From a bacterium (GTDB taxonomy: Bacteria; Planctomycetota; Planctomycetia; Kolteriales; Kolteriaceae): 64,000 bases of DNA. Made by a program: the position numbers and the translations under genes. Shown one piece after another: positions 46,624 through 56,505 of this stretch (its first letter is position 1; each line of letters opens with the position of its first letter). A model generated the notes under the pieces. That model made no database searches and was not told where the DNA came from. It was given only the letters and a program-made list of their open reading frames with translations. The stretch covers positions 1 to 64,000 of the forward strand of contig JAIELF010000029.1 of NCBI GenBank assembly GCA_019753235.1. The letters are read 5' to 3'.

Positions 46624-47394
46624 TCAGATCCCCATGATGTTGTAGCCACAATCGACGTGGTGAGTTTCGCCCGTGACGGCGGTGGACATATCGGAAAGGA
46701 GATAGATCCCTGCTTTCCCTAGCTCTTCGAACTCCACTTTTCGTCCGAGCGGCGACTTCTGAGCTTGATAATCGTGCATCTCGTCGATGTTGGGAATTCC
46801 CGCGGACGCGAGTGTCCTCATGGGGCCGGCCGACAGGGAATTGACGCGGATTTTCTGCCGACCCAGATCGTAAGCGAGATATCGCACGCTATGTTCGAGA
46901 GCCGCTTTGCAGACCCCCATCAGGTTGTAGCCCGGAATCACTTTCTCGCCGCCGAAATAGGTCAGCGCCACAATCGAGCCTCCCCTGGGCATGATCGCCG
47001 CCGCCCTTCGCGCGATCGCCACCACGCTGTAAGCGCTGATATCCATGGCCAGATGCCAACCGGCCCGGCTCGCCTCCGAGTAGGAGACCTTCAATTCGTC
47101 CGTCGGAGCGAATGCCACCGAGTGAATGCAGAAATCGATCTCTCCCATCTGATCTTTCACATGGGCAAAGACGGCATCCAGATCCTCGTCCTTTTGCACA
47201 TCGCACGAGAGGACAATTTTTGCCCCCTTGGGATCGACCAATTGATGAACTCGCCGACCGCTTCTCTCACCGGGAAGATGCGTGAAGGCAAGTTCGGCCC
47301 CCTCCGCAAAGAGCGCTTCGCTGATGGCCCAGGCGATACTCCGATCGTTGGCGACCCCAAAGACGAGTCCCTTCTTTCCGGTAAAAAGTCCCAT
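46624..47394 (-). CDS. fabI: Enoyl-ACP reductase
   Basis: NADH-dependent enoyl-ACP reductase of 256 aa, which catalyses the last step of each fatty-acid elongation cycle. GLVFGVANDRSIAWAIS is the Rossmann entry, and YNLMGVCKAAL supplies the Tyr-x6-Lys catalytic pair of FabI. MRTLASAG follows, and the C-terminus VDCGYNIMGI is typical. GGAG lies about 10 nt before the ATG. It is upstream of the LuxE-like and LuxC-like genes on the same strand, which suits a fatty-acyl product. Confidence 0.94.
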   Translation of the reverse strand: MGLFTGKKGLVFGVANDRSIAWAISEALFAEGAELAFTHLPGERSGRRVHQLVDPKGAKIVLSCDVQKDEDLDAVFAHVKDQMGEIDFCIHSVAFAPTDELKVSYSEASRAGWHLAMDISAYSVVAIARRAAAIMPRGGSIVALTYFGGEKVIPGYNLMGVCKAALEHSVRYLAYDLGRQKIRVNSLSAGPMRTLASAGIPNIDEMHDYQAQKSPLGRKVEFEELGKAGIYLLSDMSTAVTGETHHVDCGYNIMGI

Positions 47395-47493
47395 GCGATA
47401 CTCACTCCGTGATTGGGGGTCTCCGCCGGCGACAGGGCCAGCGATCTCATTCGACGCCCAAGATACGTTCTACGCGCAGAATCGGCAATCAAA

Positions 47494-48801
47494 TCAGATC
47501 GGCTCTTGCTCAGGGGCTCGCTCGCCGTAAATTTTCGGCCCGTAGAGAACCACTGGATTCTGCTGGCCGATCGACCACTGAACCAAGCCACCCTGGGGCG
47601 AATCGACGGTCACCACCGAGCCCGCATCTCCCCGGGCGGCCGACTGCAGAATCGCTTCCATCCCCTGCACCGCCGCCACCGACGGGCGGTCGCTGGAAAG
47701 GTCGTTGTACTTCAGTTTGCGAATCGATTGCCAGCGATTGGGTCGATCGTCGAGATCCCCGCCCCATTCGACAAAAGCAACTTCTTCAAAGAATCGTTCG
47801 ATCACTTCGACCCCGTAGCCACGCTGCGTTCGATCTCCCCAGGGTTCGAGAAATCGAGCGTTGTAATGGTTGTTGATCGTGCTCTTGAGTTCGGTGGGCG
47901 TCCGATTTTCCACCGTCAATTCGACGCCCCGTTTTCGGCTATGCCCGTTCCAGACTCCATTCACAAATCGAAATTGCACTTCTTGCTCGACATAGCCCGG
48001 GAAATTATCGGGATGAACCCAACTGGTGTGAATATCAAACGTCGCGTCGCGTCCGGAATCGTACTCGTATTCCAATCGAAGCTGGACCGAGTCCCACGTC
48101 GAGCCGACCGGCGTCCCCACGGTGCCCCGCTGCCCGCTGGCCGAGATTCGCTTCAACCTGCCGCCAAAGGTGAAATCGACCAGCTTGATGTAATGGACAG
48201 CAACATACGTTCCCGGATTTCGTCCCGCAATCCACTCGGTAAACTGCCCCAGGGCGATCGACTTGGGTTCCAGCAAAGAACAGTATCCACTCGTCACCTG
48301 GTCGAGCACGCCATCGACCACCAGTGTTCGAAGCTTCTTGTGATCGGGATCCAGCAACTTGTGGTAGACGACTTTGGCAAGACGTTGATGCGACCGAGCG
48401 ATCGCATCCAGAGCGTCGAGTTCCGCCAGCGACAAAACGCTTGGCTTTTCGATCAGTACATGCTTGCCGGCTTCGAGAACTCGTCGCGCCAATTCGAAGT
48501 GACGATCATCGGGAGTCGCGATACAGATTGCCGACACATCCGAGTGCAACAGCGATTCGAAGCCTTCCTCGCCGGTCAGAATCTGAAACGGCCCCAGCGC
48601 TCCATCGGCTTCCTTTTGAATTCTCACCGCGCGATGTCCGGTGCGACTGGCAAGCGCCGTCAACGCCACATCCACCAGACCCGTTTCGCGAACATAGATC
48701 GGTTGTCGGCGAAGTTTTTCGAACGCCGGGCGATACGTCTCATCAAAAATCATGCCTGCCCCCACCATGCCAATGCGAAGCGGGTGACGAGGGATAGACA
48801 T
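47494..48801 (-). CDS. Gfo/Idh/MocA family oxidoreductase
   Basis: NAD(P)-dependent dehydrogenase of about 435 aa. An N-terminal Rossmann fold (RIGMVGAGMIFDETY), the conserved EKP (HVLIEKPSVLS) and a large C-terminal substrate domain identify the Gfo/Idh/MocA family, which in planctomycetes is expanded and acts on sugars, inositols or polysaccharide breakdown products. The start at 48801 was chosen because it begins at the fold and has a weak AGAG upstream; an ATG at 48825 would overlap the upstream gene. Substrate unknown. Confidence 0.85.
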   Translation of the reverse strand: MSIPRHPLRIGMVGAGMIFDETYRPAFEKLRRQPIYVRETGLVDVALTALASRTGHRAVRIQKEADGALGPFQILTGEEGFESLLHSDVSAICIATPDDRHFELARRVLEAGKHVLIEKPSVLSLAELDALDAIARSHQRLAKVVYHKLLDPDHKKLRTLVVDGVLDQVTSGYCSLLEPKSIALGQFTEWIAGRNPGTYVAVHYIKLVDFTFGGRLKRISASGQRGTVGTPVGSTWDSVQLRLEYEYDSGRDATFDIHTSWVHPDNFPGYVEQEVQFRFVNGVWNGHSRKRGVELTVENRTPTELKSTINNHYNARFLEPWGDRTQRGYGVEVIERFFEEVAFVEWGGDLDDRPNRWQSIRKLKYNDLSSDRPSVAAVQGMEAILQSAARGDAGSVVTVDSPQGGLVQWSIGQQNPVVLYGPKIYGERAPEQEPI

Positions 48802-48814
48802 TGCTGGATTCTCT

Positions 48815-49555
48815 TTATCGGCCATCCAGAAGGCGATCGCCTAGGTATTTGTCGAGGTCGGCAATAGCGTGGATTTTGCTGCGCGTCGTCTGCACATCGT
48901 ACTCGACTCGACGAAAAATCACCGAGTCATCATCGAGAAGAACGTAACAGGCTCGCGGGTCATTGTCGCGCGGCTGGCCAACCGAACCGACATTGACGAG
49001 CGTCTTCTGTTGATCAAGCCGATAGCGGTAATTGACATCCGCCGGCGATAAGAATTGCAGCGACTGCGTAAAAATCCCCGGGACGTGCGTGTGCCCCTGA
49101 AAACAATACTGATCGACGAGGAGAAAGATCTTTTCCATCTTGTTGGGGTTGTAGATGTCTTCTGGAAATACATATTCGTTCAGCGGGTTGCGCGCCGATC
49201 CGTGCACGAAGAGTCGGTTCCCCTCTTTGTGCATCCGGGGTCGATCTCCCAGGAACTCCCACCGAGCCTCGGCCATCGGGTCGCGGGCGTTCTCGAGCTG
49301 CGTCCTGGTCCAGAAAATCGCTCGCTCGGCACCGGAGTTGAATCCCTCGGGATCGAAGAGAGCACCTTGATCGTGGTTGCCGAGAATCGCGACGTCACAA
49401 TCCATCACCAAATCCACACATTCGCATGGATTGGGCCCGTAGCCGACAATATCCCCCAGACAAATAACTTTCTCGACGTTGTGCTTTTCAATGTCGTCGG
49501 CAACCGCCAGAAGGGCTTCGTAATTGCTGTGGATATCGCTGATGAGAGCCCACAA
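48815..49555 (-). CDS. Calcineurin-like metallophosphoesterase
   Basis: A 246-aa phosphoesterase with the full metal-ligand set: [28 protein letters not shown] and GHTHVPG. It resembles YfcE/diadenosine tetraphosphatase-like enzymes; the substrate is unknown. The start is TTG at 49555, with GGGAG about 9 nt upstream. It is adjacent to the Gfo/Idh/MocA gene with a 13-nt gap, probably one transcript. Confidence 0.88.
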   Translation of the reverse strand: MWALISDIHSNYEALLAVADDIEKHNVEKVICLGDIVGYGPNPCECVDLVMDCDVAILGNHDQGALFDPEGFNSGAERAIFWTRTQLENARDPMAEARWEFLGDRPRMHKEGNRLFVHGSARNPLNEYVFPEDIYNPNKMEKIFLLVDQYCFQGHTHVPGIFTQSLQFLSPADVNYRYRLDQQKTLVNVGSVGQPRDNDPRACYVLLDDDSVIFRRVEYDVQTTRSKIHAIADLDKYLGDRLLDGR

Positions 49556-49963
49556 AGGTGATCACTCCCTTGACGGTCGTTTGGCCAGGATGATCGCCTA
49601 GCTGCGGGGCAAAAACTGGCGAGCCAGCGGACTTTATGGCGAGCTTCCTCCCCCTGTCAAGGGACGAAATCAACCCGATCAGTCCATCAAGCCAATCTCA
49701 GACGCGAGCAATCTTTTTTGTAGCGAACTCCCTCCACCGAAAATCGGTCTTGTGAGGGCGAAGCTTCTTGGAATTCTTTCTCCATGGAGACAAGGAGGAA
49801 GTTTCGGGCCCGCCTTGAGCCAGATCGATCGGTCTCGGTTGTGCGGCAAAAGCCCCCGTGCCGGTGATCTCCGTCGGTGTCATCGCGAGAACAGAGCTTG
49901 GCGGATCCATCGTTTTGACCTTGAATAGACGACGAACACCCGTACATTGCACGGGATCTACGC
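49556..49963. other. Intergenic region upstream of the tRNA/tuf cluster
   Basis: A stretch of 408 nt. One minus-strand ORF (49687-49947) has no start signal or recognisable product. The last part contains a plausible promoter for the tRNA operon. Confidence 0.4.
49921..49948 (+). promoter_or_regulatory. Possible sigma-70 promoter of the tRNA-tuf operon
   Basis: TTGAAT (-35) and TACATT (-10), each four of six matches to consensus, are separated by 16 nt. Transcription would start about 6-8 nt before the first tRNA. Weak but well placed. Confidence 0.35.
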
Positions 49964-50036
49964 GCTAGCGTAGCTCAATTGGCAGAGCACCGGTTTTGTA
50001 AACCGAAGGTTGCGAGTTCGATTCTCGCCGCTAGCT
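49964..50036 (+). tRNA. tRNA-Thr (anticodon TGT)
   Basis: Acceptor stem GCTAGCG/CGCTAGC pairs perfectly and the loop TTTGTAA gives anticodon TGT. The T-stem GCGAG/CTCGC is intact. The first pair of the anticodon stem is a C-A mismatch. No encoded CCA. First of four tRNAs before tuf. Confidence 0.95.
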
Positions 50037-50144
50037 TTGCCGACTCTCTCGATCCTAGCCAGCGGCCTCCTTTCGGAGGCCCTGTAAACGATCGAAGAGC
50101 CGGGCCAGCGCGGGAAGGCCGGTCCGGTTGTTCGGGAAAAAAAT

Positions 50145-50226
50145 GGAGGGTTGCCCGAGCGGCTAATGGGGGCGGACTGTAAATCCGCTGGCACTGCCTA
50201 CGGGGGTTCGAATCCCTCACCCTCCA
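50145..50226 (+). tRNA. tRNA-Tyr (anticodon GTA)
   Basis: Acceptor stem GGAGGGT/ACCCTCC, long variable arm, anticodon loop CTGTAAA. The variable arm marks it as class II tRNA-Tyr. CCA is not encoded. Confidence 0.95.
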
Positions 50227-50292
50227 CTGATCAAGATCGAATCGTCCGACAACGTTTTTCCTAGGAATCTGCGAGTTCGGGCCTTCGGTCAT

Positions 50293-50363
50293 GCGGGCGT
50301 AGCTCAATGGTAGAGTCCCAGCCTTCCAAGCTGGTAGTGAGGGTTCGATTCCCTTCGCCCGCT
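50293..50363 (+). tRNA. tRNA-Gly (anticodon TCC)
   Basis: GCGGGCG/CGCCCGC acceptor, anticodon TCC in the loop CTTCCAA, T-arm AGGGTTCGATTCCCT. A T-run follows the gene by about 8 nt. Confidence 0.95.
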
Positions 50364-50603
50364 CTCTGATTTTTTCGGCCTCGGGTTGTTTGGCCCGATG
50401 CGGGATGCGGGGCTTGCGATGTTGCTGACTTTGGTCCGCATTCGCGTTGGTGCGGAGCGCTCGCAGGGAAATCAGTTCGGCGTGGACGTTGGCCCGACAC
50501 GGCCGTAGAACGTGCCGCAGGAACGGCGACGGAGCGACCCACGGGGTGCTCGCTGCGGCTTCCGTAGCTCGGACCCGAGCTTAGCGGCCCGGCACCGGAG
50601 GCT

Positions 50604-50675
<72 letters not shown>

Positions 50676-50770
50676 TTCGTCTCAGATCGCTATGACTGAT
50701 GATGGGGATCGGGCCAGTGCGGCCGATCGATGTTGAAGCTTTACGTTCTTAGTGACGCTAGGGAGTTGCA

Positions 50771-51967
50771 ATGGCGAAGGAAAATTTCAATCGTACCAAG
50801 CCGCACGTCAATGTCGGCACGATCGGCCACATCGATCACGGCAAAACAACCCTGACGGCCGCCATCATGGCCCGTCAGAGCCATAAATTCGGCACCAAGG
50901 GCAAGTCCTATGCGGATATTGCCAAGGGCGGAACCGTTCGTGACGCCTCCAAGATCGTGACGATCTCGGTCGCCCACGTCGAGTACGAATCGAAGAAGCG
51001 TCACTACGCTCACATCGACTGCCCCGGTCACGCCGATTACATCAAGAACATGATCACCGGCGCTGCTCAGATGGACGGTGCTATCCTCGTGGTGGACGCC
51101 GCCGACGGCCCCATGCCGCAAACCCGCGAGCACATCCTTCTTGCTCGACAGGTCAATGTCCCCGCCGTGGTCGTCTTTTTGAACAAGATCGACCTCGTGG
51201 ATGACGCCGAATTGCTGGACCTCGTCGAAGTCGAAGTTCGCGACCTGCTCAGCAAGTACGAGTTCCCCGGCGATGATGTCCCGGTCGTCCGTGGCAGCGC
51301 GCTGCCGGTCTATCAGAATCCTGCCGACGATACCGCCGGCAAGTGCATTGACGAACTGATCGATGCTCTGGATAGCTACATCCCGGACCCCGTCCGAGAG
51401 ACCGACAAGCCGTTCCTCATGAGCATCGAAGACGTTTTCTCGATCAAAGGCCGCGGAACGGTCGGCACCGGTCGTATCGAACGCGGTATGATCAAGGTCG
51501 GCGACGAAGCCGAGATCGTCGGCCTGGGGGCCGGCAAGAAGACCGTCGTGACCGGCGTCGAAATGTTCAACAAAACGCTCGATTCGGGCATGGCAGGCGA
51601 CAACGTCGGCATCCTCCTTCGAGGTGTGGAAAAGACCGATCTCGAGCGAGGCCACGTCGTGGCGAAGGTCGGGTCGATCACCCCACACACCAAGTTCGAA
51701 GCCAAGGTCTACGTCCTCTCGAAGGAAGAAGGTGGTCGACATACGCCGTTCTTTAGCGGCTATCGACCCCAGTTCTTCTTCCGAACGACCGACGTCACCG
51801 GGTCGGCCGTCCTGCAGGGTGGGGCCGAAATGTGTATGCCCGGCGACAACGTCGAGTTGACCGTCGAATTACAAAAGCCTGTCGCGATGGAGGAGAACCT
51901 CCGCTTCGCTATCCGCGAAGGTGGTAAGACCATCGGTGCCGGCGTCGTCACCAAGATCCTTGTGTAA
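50771..51967 (+). CDS. tuf: Elongation factor Tu
   Basis: EF-Tu, 398 aa, delivers aminoacyl-tRNA to the ribosome. The G-domain motifs GHIDHGKT (P-loop), [11 protein letters not shown] (switch II) and NKIDLVD (guanine-specificity) are intact, as are domains II and III ending in [14 protein letters not shown] lies 7 nt before the ATG. It follows four tRNA genes and precedes tRNA-Trp, secE and nusG on the same strand, the ancestral order. Confidence 0.98.
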   Translation: MAKENFNRTKPHVNVGTIGHIDHGKTTLTAAIMARQSHKFGTKGKSYADIAKGGTVRDASKIVTISVAHVEYESKKRHYAHIDCPGHADYIKNMITGAAQMDGAILVVDAADGPMPQTREHILLARQVNVPAVVVFLNKIDLVDDAELLDLVEVEVRDLLSKYEFPGDDVPVVRGSALPVYQNPADDTAGKCIDELIDALDSYIPDPVRETDKPFLMSIEDVFSIKGRGTVGTGRIERGMIKVGDEAEIVGLGAGKKTVVTGVEMFNKTLDSGMAGDNVGILLRGVEKTDLERGHVVAKVGSITPHTKFEAKVYVLSKEEGGRHTPFFSGYRPQFFFRTTDVTGSAVLQGGAEMCMPGDNVELTVELQKPVAMEENLRFAIREGGKTIGAGVVTKILV

Positions 51968-52126
51968 CGACCGGTTCTCGACACGGCACGGAGCGGAAAG
52001 AGGCATCGGGGTCACTCTGAAAAAAGTGGCCCTGGACGTAACCCAGAAGCTCCTGCAAAAGGTCTGGGCTGGATGGACGGGACGCGATCGAACGCTTACC
52101 TGCCATCGGCCAAGCCTTGTTGCCGA

Positions 52127-52199
52127 AGGGGTGTAGCTCAATCGGTAGAGCACTGGTTTCCAAAACCAGCGGTTGGGGGTTCAAGTCCCTCCGCCCCTG
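52127..52199 (+). tRNA. tRNA-Trp (anticodon CCA)
   Basis: Acceptor AGGGGTG/CGCCCCT, anticodon stem CTGGT/ACCAG with loop TTCCAAA, T-stem GGGGG. Lies between tuf and secE, a position kept in many bacteria. Confidence 0.95.
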
Positions 52200-52454
52200 C
52201 TCGTGGGTTGGAGGTTCGGCCCCGAAGGCTCAAAGACTAGGTGGCCGAGATCGGCTTCTTAGGACAACGGGGTGGGGTCAGACGAACCGGGGCCGACCCC
52301 AATGTGATGTCATCGTCGGATCCGCGATGGGCCGTCCGGCACAATGGTTGCCTAGGACGGCCCTTGTGTTATTGTCGCGAATCATTGATGATGAAGGTCG
52401 GGGGCAGTGCTTCCCCTAGACAGACGTTTTTTCGTGAGGATGGATAGGTAGTCG

Positions 52455-52916
52455 ATGGCAACCATGTCAATGGGTCAATCGGAACTTTGGCGAACGCTCT
52501 TTTCGGGCACCGTCTACAAGGCCGGTCAAGGGAACTACGCTCGCCTGGGAACGCTCATCGCCTTGCTTGTTCTGATCGCCTACGGCGGTTACGCCTGGAG
52601 CCAAATCTTTCCCAACGACCAACCAATTTGGAAGTGGGGTCTCCCGGTCGTGCTTGGCGGTTTGGCCGCGTGGATTGCCTATCGGATGATTCATTTTCCT
52701 CCTTTTGCGGATTTCCTCATCGCCACCGAAAGTGAAATGGTGAAGGTCAAGTGGCCCACCGCTCGCGAACTTCGGGCGGCCACCTTCGTCATCCTGGCCA
52801 ATGTCATCATCCTGGCACTGTTTCTGTTCATCACCGACATCGTCTGGCGATTTCTGCTGTACCAGATTGGTGTGCTCCGGATCCCCGGGCTGTTCCTGCC
52901 GGGATCCAACATGTAG
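52455..52916 (+). CDS. secE: Preprotein translocase subunit SecE
   Basis: A 153-aa SecE with three membrane segments (about residues 33-50, 60-78 and 108-130), like the longer E. coli form. The conserved cytoplasmic amphipathic stretch ESEMVKVKWPTARELRAAT precedes the last helix. It stabilises SecY in the translocon. The segment between tRNA-Trp and secE contains no rpmG. It is immediately upstream of nusG with a 70-nt gap. Confidence 0.95.
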   Translation: MATMSMGQSELWRTLFSGTVYKAGQGNYARLGTLIALLVLIAYGGYAWSQIFPNDQPIWKWGLPVVLGGLAAWIAYRMIHFPPFADFLIATESEMVKVKWPTARELRAATFVILANVIILALFLFITDIVWRFLLYQIGVLRIPGLFLPGSNM

Positions 52917-52986
52917 TTGACTCGCGGGTTGCCGACCTCGGGCACCGAAAGCCCACGCGGTCGGCCCGTCGTGAAAGAGTACCCTG

Positions 52987-53637
52987 ATGTCTTTGGAAGA
53001 AGAAAACGTCATTAACGAACACTCCGATGAGGTCGGCTCCCCCCAAGAGGAGTCCGCCCCGGTCGAATCGACCGAGCCAACGGCGGAAGAAACGCCCGCG
53101 GACGAAAACCAGTGGTACGTCCTGAAGGTTCAAAGCAACAGAGAAAACTCCATCCGCGATGCCATCCTCCGTCGGCTCAAGATTGCCGGCATCGAAGAGC
53201 GCGTGGCCGAGGTCGTTGTCCCCACCGAAAAAGTGACGGAGATGAAGGGGGGCAAGAAACGAGTGATGGAGCGAAAGTTCTATCCCGGTTACATCATGTG
53301 CCGAATGATCATGGATGAAGATACTTGGTTCACCATCCGCGAAACGCCCGGCGTGGGTGATTTCGTCGGGTCCGGCGGCAAACCGGTCGCGATGACCGCG
53401 GACGACGTCGCCCGCATGCTTGGCCGAAAAGAAAAGGCCGCCGAGGAAAAGCAACCTCGACTCAAGATCAGCTTCGACAAGGGCGACCGCGTCAAGATCA
53501 AGGAAGGGGCCTTCGAAAACTTCGAAGGAAACGTCGACGAAGTGATCGAATCGAAGGGACTCGTCCGCGTCATCGTCAACGTCTTCAACCGCCCCACGCC
53601 CGTCGAACTCGAATACTGGCAAGTCGAACCGGTATAG
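52987..53637 (+). CDS. nusG: Transcription termination/antitermination factor NusG
   Basis: A 216-aa NusG. An acidic N-terminal extension of about 35 residues precedes the NGN domain (WYVLKVQSNRENSI, FYPGYIMCRM) and a C-terminal KOW domain (DKGDRVKIKEGAFENFEG). It links RNA polymerase to the ribosome and Rho. In most bacteria rplK follows directly; here the strand changes and rplK is about 4.3 kb away. Confidence 0.96.
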   Translation: MSLEEENVINEHSDEVGSPQEESAPVESTEPTAEETPADENQWYVLKVQSNRENSIRDAILRRLKIAGIEERVAEVVVPTEKVTEMKGGKKRVMERKFYPGYIMCRMIMDEDTWFTIRETPGVGDFVGSGGKPVAMTADDVARMLGRKEKAAEEKQPRLKISFDKGDRVKIKEGAFENFEGNVDEVIESKGLVRVIVNVFNRPTPVELEYWQVEPV

Positions 53638-53649
53638 AGCGGTGCTCTA
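53635..53649 (+). terminator. Small hairpin at the nusG stop
   Basis: TAGAGC-GGT-GCTCTA forms a perfect 6-bp stem overlapping the stop codon. There is no T-run, so it is a weak terminator candidate; its position fits the end of the tRNA-tuf-secE-nusG transcript. Confidence 0.3.
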
Positions 53650-53698
53650 GACAACTGTTCGCTTTCCCGTTTCGCCTCAACGTGCTGGTCGATTTGTA

Positions 53699-54511
53699 TT
53701 AGGTTGACACTTCCCTTAGCCCGCGTCTCATCGCAAGGCAAACACCTGCTAGCATCATCCCGATTCCTGCCAGTCCGCTCGACGAAATCTCCGGTACTCG
53801 CGAGACATAGTCGATCGCGTTGAGGAGTAGGCCCGTATTCGTCAAAGCGCTCCATCCTGGAATCACCGCGTCGGAGAAGAGGATGACTCGACCGCTACCG
53901 GGCGAAATTTGCCCTTCTGGGATGCTCAAGACGACTGGCGCACCACTGCCATCAATACCCGCGCGTCCAATCACCGAGGCGTATGGGCCGATCGAGAAAA
54001 ATGCATCAGCGTCTCCAATCGGATCCACGAAGAACGTCGACACCGTGCCGAAGGGCCCGCTCGCCACCGGATGCGTCGGCGCGGTGAACTTCCCCTGCGA
54101 GCTCGTAGCCTGCCCCGTCGTAACACCAAACGGAGCACCAAAGCTGTTCCCCGCGTCGGTGGGATTGCCATCGGCAATCACGATCGCTCCTTTGCCAGAT
54201 CTGACGAAATCCAAAAGCGCCGTCTGCTCGCTCGCCGACAGCGTCGTCCCCACACCGAATCCCGACGCGGAATTGACGATGACCATATCGACGGTCGACA
54301 AAAACGACGTTGTCAATTGCTGTGTCCCCACCAATTGAGCTCCAGGGTAATTGTTGACGATAAAGGAGGCGATCGTCTGTCCGAAGGTCCCACCTCCCAC
54401 CAATGCAAGCTCCCCTTGCCTTGGGGAAGCAAACGCGCCGATCACGACCGCGCTCATCGCATTAGACGTGAACACCAACATCAGGGCAAAGGCAAAGGAG
54501 ACCAATCTCAA
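53699..54511 (-). CDS. Exported PEP-CTERM-like protein A
   Basis: A 270-aa protein. From the TTG at 54511 (GAGAGG 6 nt upstream) it begins with an excellent signal peptide ending in SNAMSA. The mature part, VVIGAFASP, VIVNSASG and LLDFVRSGKGAIVIADG, resembles a GATase/ThuA-like Rossmann domain that may carry a binding function. The C-terminus carries VPEIS, then a membrane stretch (GLAGIGMMLAGVCLA) and MRRG, a PEP-CTERM-type sorting pattern recognised by exosortase. Cell-surface or exopolysaccharide-linked location is inferred. No exosortase is in the window. It lies within the segment that separates nusG from rplK, on the opposite strand to both. Confidence 0.78.
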   Translation of the reverse strand: MRLVSFAFALMLVFTSNAMSAVVIGAFASPRQGELALVGGGTFGQTIASFIVNNYPGAQLVGTQQLTTSFLSTVDMVIVNSASGFGVGTTLSASEQTALLDFVRSGKGAIVIADGNPTDAGNSFGAPFGVTTGQATSSQGKFTAPTHPVASGPFGTVSTFFVDPIGDADAFFSIGPYASVIGRAGIDGSGAPVVLSIPEGQISPGSGRVILFSDAVIPGWSALTNTGLLLNAIDYVSRVPEISSSGLAGIGMMLAGVCLAMRRGLREVST

Positions 54512-54660
54512 TGAACACCTCTCTTCTTCGGGACGAAATAACAATGCAAAAACTCGGCTGTTTCGGGAATGATTGATTTCGGTAATCTTCGAGACTCTCC
54601 GGTAGTTATCCAAGTCTTCAAACAGCGCCCGGCGTTAATTGTAATGACCCCGGATACCCT

Positions 54661-55479
54661 TTATTGCTGGCGACGTCGCATCATCAGCGTCCACGCTACA
54701 ACGGGAAGTATCCCAAAGCTGAGCAGAATGCCTGGACTGACTTCCGGCACAAAGGTGATTTGCGCAACGAAATCACCCTTTAGACGAAGCTCTCCCGGTA
54801 TGAAGATAGAACCAACTTGAATTACGCCGAGAGGCACCGGTCGATCAAGATTCCTCACGACGAACTCGCCAGTGTTGCTGCTTAGCCTGGTGTAGGTTCC
54901 AATCACGTCTCCAGGCGCATAAAGCAAGCTGGACGAATAGGTTCCCTTCAGTGTTGCGACGCCGGTAAAGTCGTAATCGATTGAAGCTGAATAGCTCGTG
55001 GCAAGGTTAAAGATACCCGTTCCCACTGTCGTCCCGACTGCGATCTCATCGGGGCGGAACGAATTAATGAAATACCTGAGCCCATAGTTTGCGTTCCGAA
55101 CAGAGGCAAAGCCTGAAAGGAGCCCTGGCACATCTATTGTTCCGCCGATGCTTGAAAGCAATCCAAGATTTGGCCAGCTCGGTGTCAGCACGCGGGTGTC
55201 TGGCTGGAAAATCGCGTTCGATGGAACATCGACCGAAACAGTATTTGCGACAGGATCGAAAAAGCCAGTGAAAGTACCATCGATGGGAGATGTTCCTGAC
55301 CCTGGCGTTGCCTCGGAAATAGGGACAACCAAGTTGCCGAGAACGAACTTCAAATCCCAAGTCAGGGAACTCCGCGTCGGATCTACGTCGAACGTGATAG
55401 GCGTCGGAGCCGCAACGGCGATTTGGAAAGGCAGTATGCTCGAAAAAATGATCCCAAGAACTGAGTAGGCGTGTCGCAT
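54661..55479 (-). CDS. Exported PEP-CTERM-like protein B
   Basis: A 272-aa protein with a signal peptide (to about residue 23, AVAA-PTP), a beta-rich mature region without Cys, and a C-terminal tail VPEVS + GILLSFGILPVVAWTLM + MRRRQQ, the PEP-CTERM pattern. The middle, with TFDVDPTRSSLTWDL and repeated Gly/Ser/Asn beta-strands, suggests a beta-sandwich surface protein. GGAG lies 10 nt before the ATG. Together with protein A it forms a tandem on the minus strand inside the nusG-rplK gap. Confidence 0.78.
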   Translation of the reverse strand: MRHAYSVLGIIFSSILPFQIAVAAPTPITFDVDPTRSSLTWDLKFVLGNLVVPISEATPGSGTSPIDGTFTGFFDPVANTVSVDVPSNAIFQPDTRVLTPSWPNLGLLSSIGGTIDVPGLLSGFASVRNANYGLRYFINSFRPDEIAVGTTVGTGIFNLATSYSASIDYDFTGVATLKGTYSSSLLYAPGDVIGTYTRLSSNTGEFVVRNLDRPVPLGVIQVGSIFIPGELRLKGDFVAQITFVPEVSPGILLSFGILPVVAWTLMMRRRQQ

Positions 55480-56038
55480 TTCCGATCGACTCCAGGCTAT
55501 GGACTTGTTGAAATGCTGAAAAATTCAACCATCCAGAATCTAGTCGTGCCAAGTGTCAATCGAGAACTTTTCCGTCATTTTTCGCTGATATCCCATTTTT
55601 TCATCAATGATCCGCCTCCAGCGAATCAATTCGAAGGGCAACAATTTCAACCGACCGCAAAAGTGTCCCTGGACTAGGGATACTCCTAGATCGAACATGG
55701 CAAGACGGGTTCGGTCGTTGTTCACCACGACCACGAAGCCACGTTGTTAAACGAAGGATTTCGGCTCCTGGTTTGGATGGATTGCTTCATCTCGGCCGCG
55801 CTTTTCTCGATTGACAACGAGATTTGCTTGCCGAGCATCCTCCACCTTTGTCCCCATCGATATTCATGAAGAAAAAGCCGCTCATTGATTCGCCAAATGG
55901 GGCGGACCCTCGAGGGGGGGTGGCAAGCGCACCTCGGCCCCTTAAAGCCGCGACGGGCGGTTTTTGATGGGTGAGTATCGATCGATGGGTCTTGATCAAT
56001 TACTTGATGGAGGTGTGACAGGCCGGGGTCCGACTTCT
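55480..56038. other. Intergenic region in the nusG-rplK gap
   Basis: A stretch of 559 nt. A minus-strand ORF at 55787-55999 has no Shine-Dalgarno and looks like chance. No convincing gene or RNA was seen. Confidence 0.35.
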
Positions 56039-56251
56039 CTATGCCCAGGCTTTGCGGATGTCGCGGACTTCCAAATCAGAAGGGGCGCCGGCCGTCCGGA
56101 TCTCGGTCTCGAATGCTTGCCTGTCGACCTGACTGAAGGCAGGTGAGCGGGTCCAATACCCTTTCTCCGACCAAAGGAATCCGTGCTTATTGAGAAGCGA
56201 CTTGAGCGAGTTCGTGCGACCTCGCACCATCGTGACCATTTCTTCCGACAT
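56039..56251 (-). CDS. Small hypothetical protein
   Basis: A 70-aa product, charged and probably helical-beta, with GFLWSEKGYWTRSP as a core pattern. GGAGAG lies 5 nt before the ATG, which supports translation. No family recognised. Confidence 0.5.
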   Translation of the reverse strand: MSEEMVTMVRGRTNSLKSLLNKHGFLWSEKGYWTRSPAFSQVDRQAFETEIRTAGAPSDLEVRDIRKAWA

Positions 56252-56505
56252 GCTCTCTCCCTGACTGCTCTTTGAACACGGGGGGCTCTAGGCGATTGTT
56301 CTTAGATCTTTCGCGACGAGCCTCCATGGGCACGGGTTGATCAAGGGGCCCGCTCCTTTCGCTCGGAGCGACTCCTCCCTAATTTCTGATCTCCCATCTC
56401 CCTGATCCATGGGATGGACTCTCGGAGAACTCGTTCTTTATTCGTCAGCCTGCTCACCCAGAAGTGGTTCTCGGGAATTACTTCGGGATCGAATTTCAAG
56501 GAATC

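Noticed and set aside
49687..49947. 86-aa minus-strand ORF before the tRNA cluster
   Set aside because: No ribosome site and no family resemblance; covers the presumed promoter of the tRNA operon.
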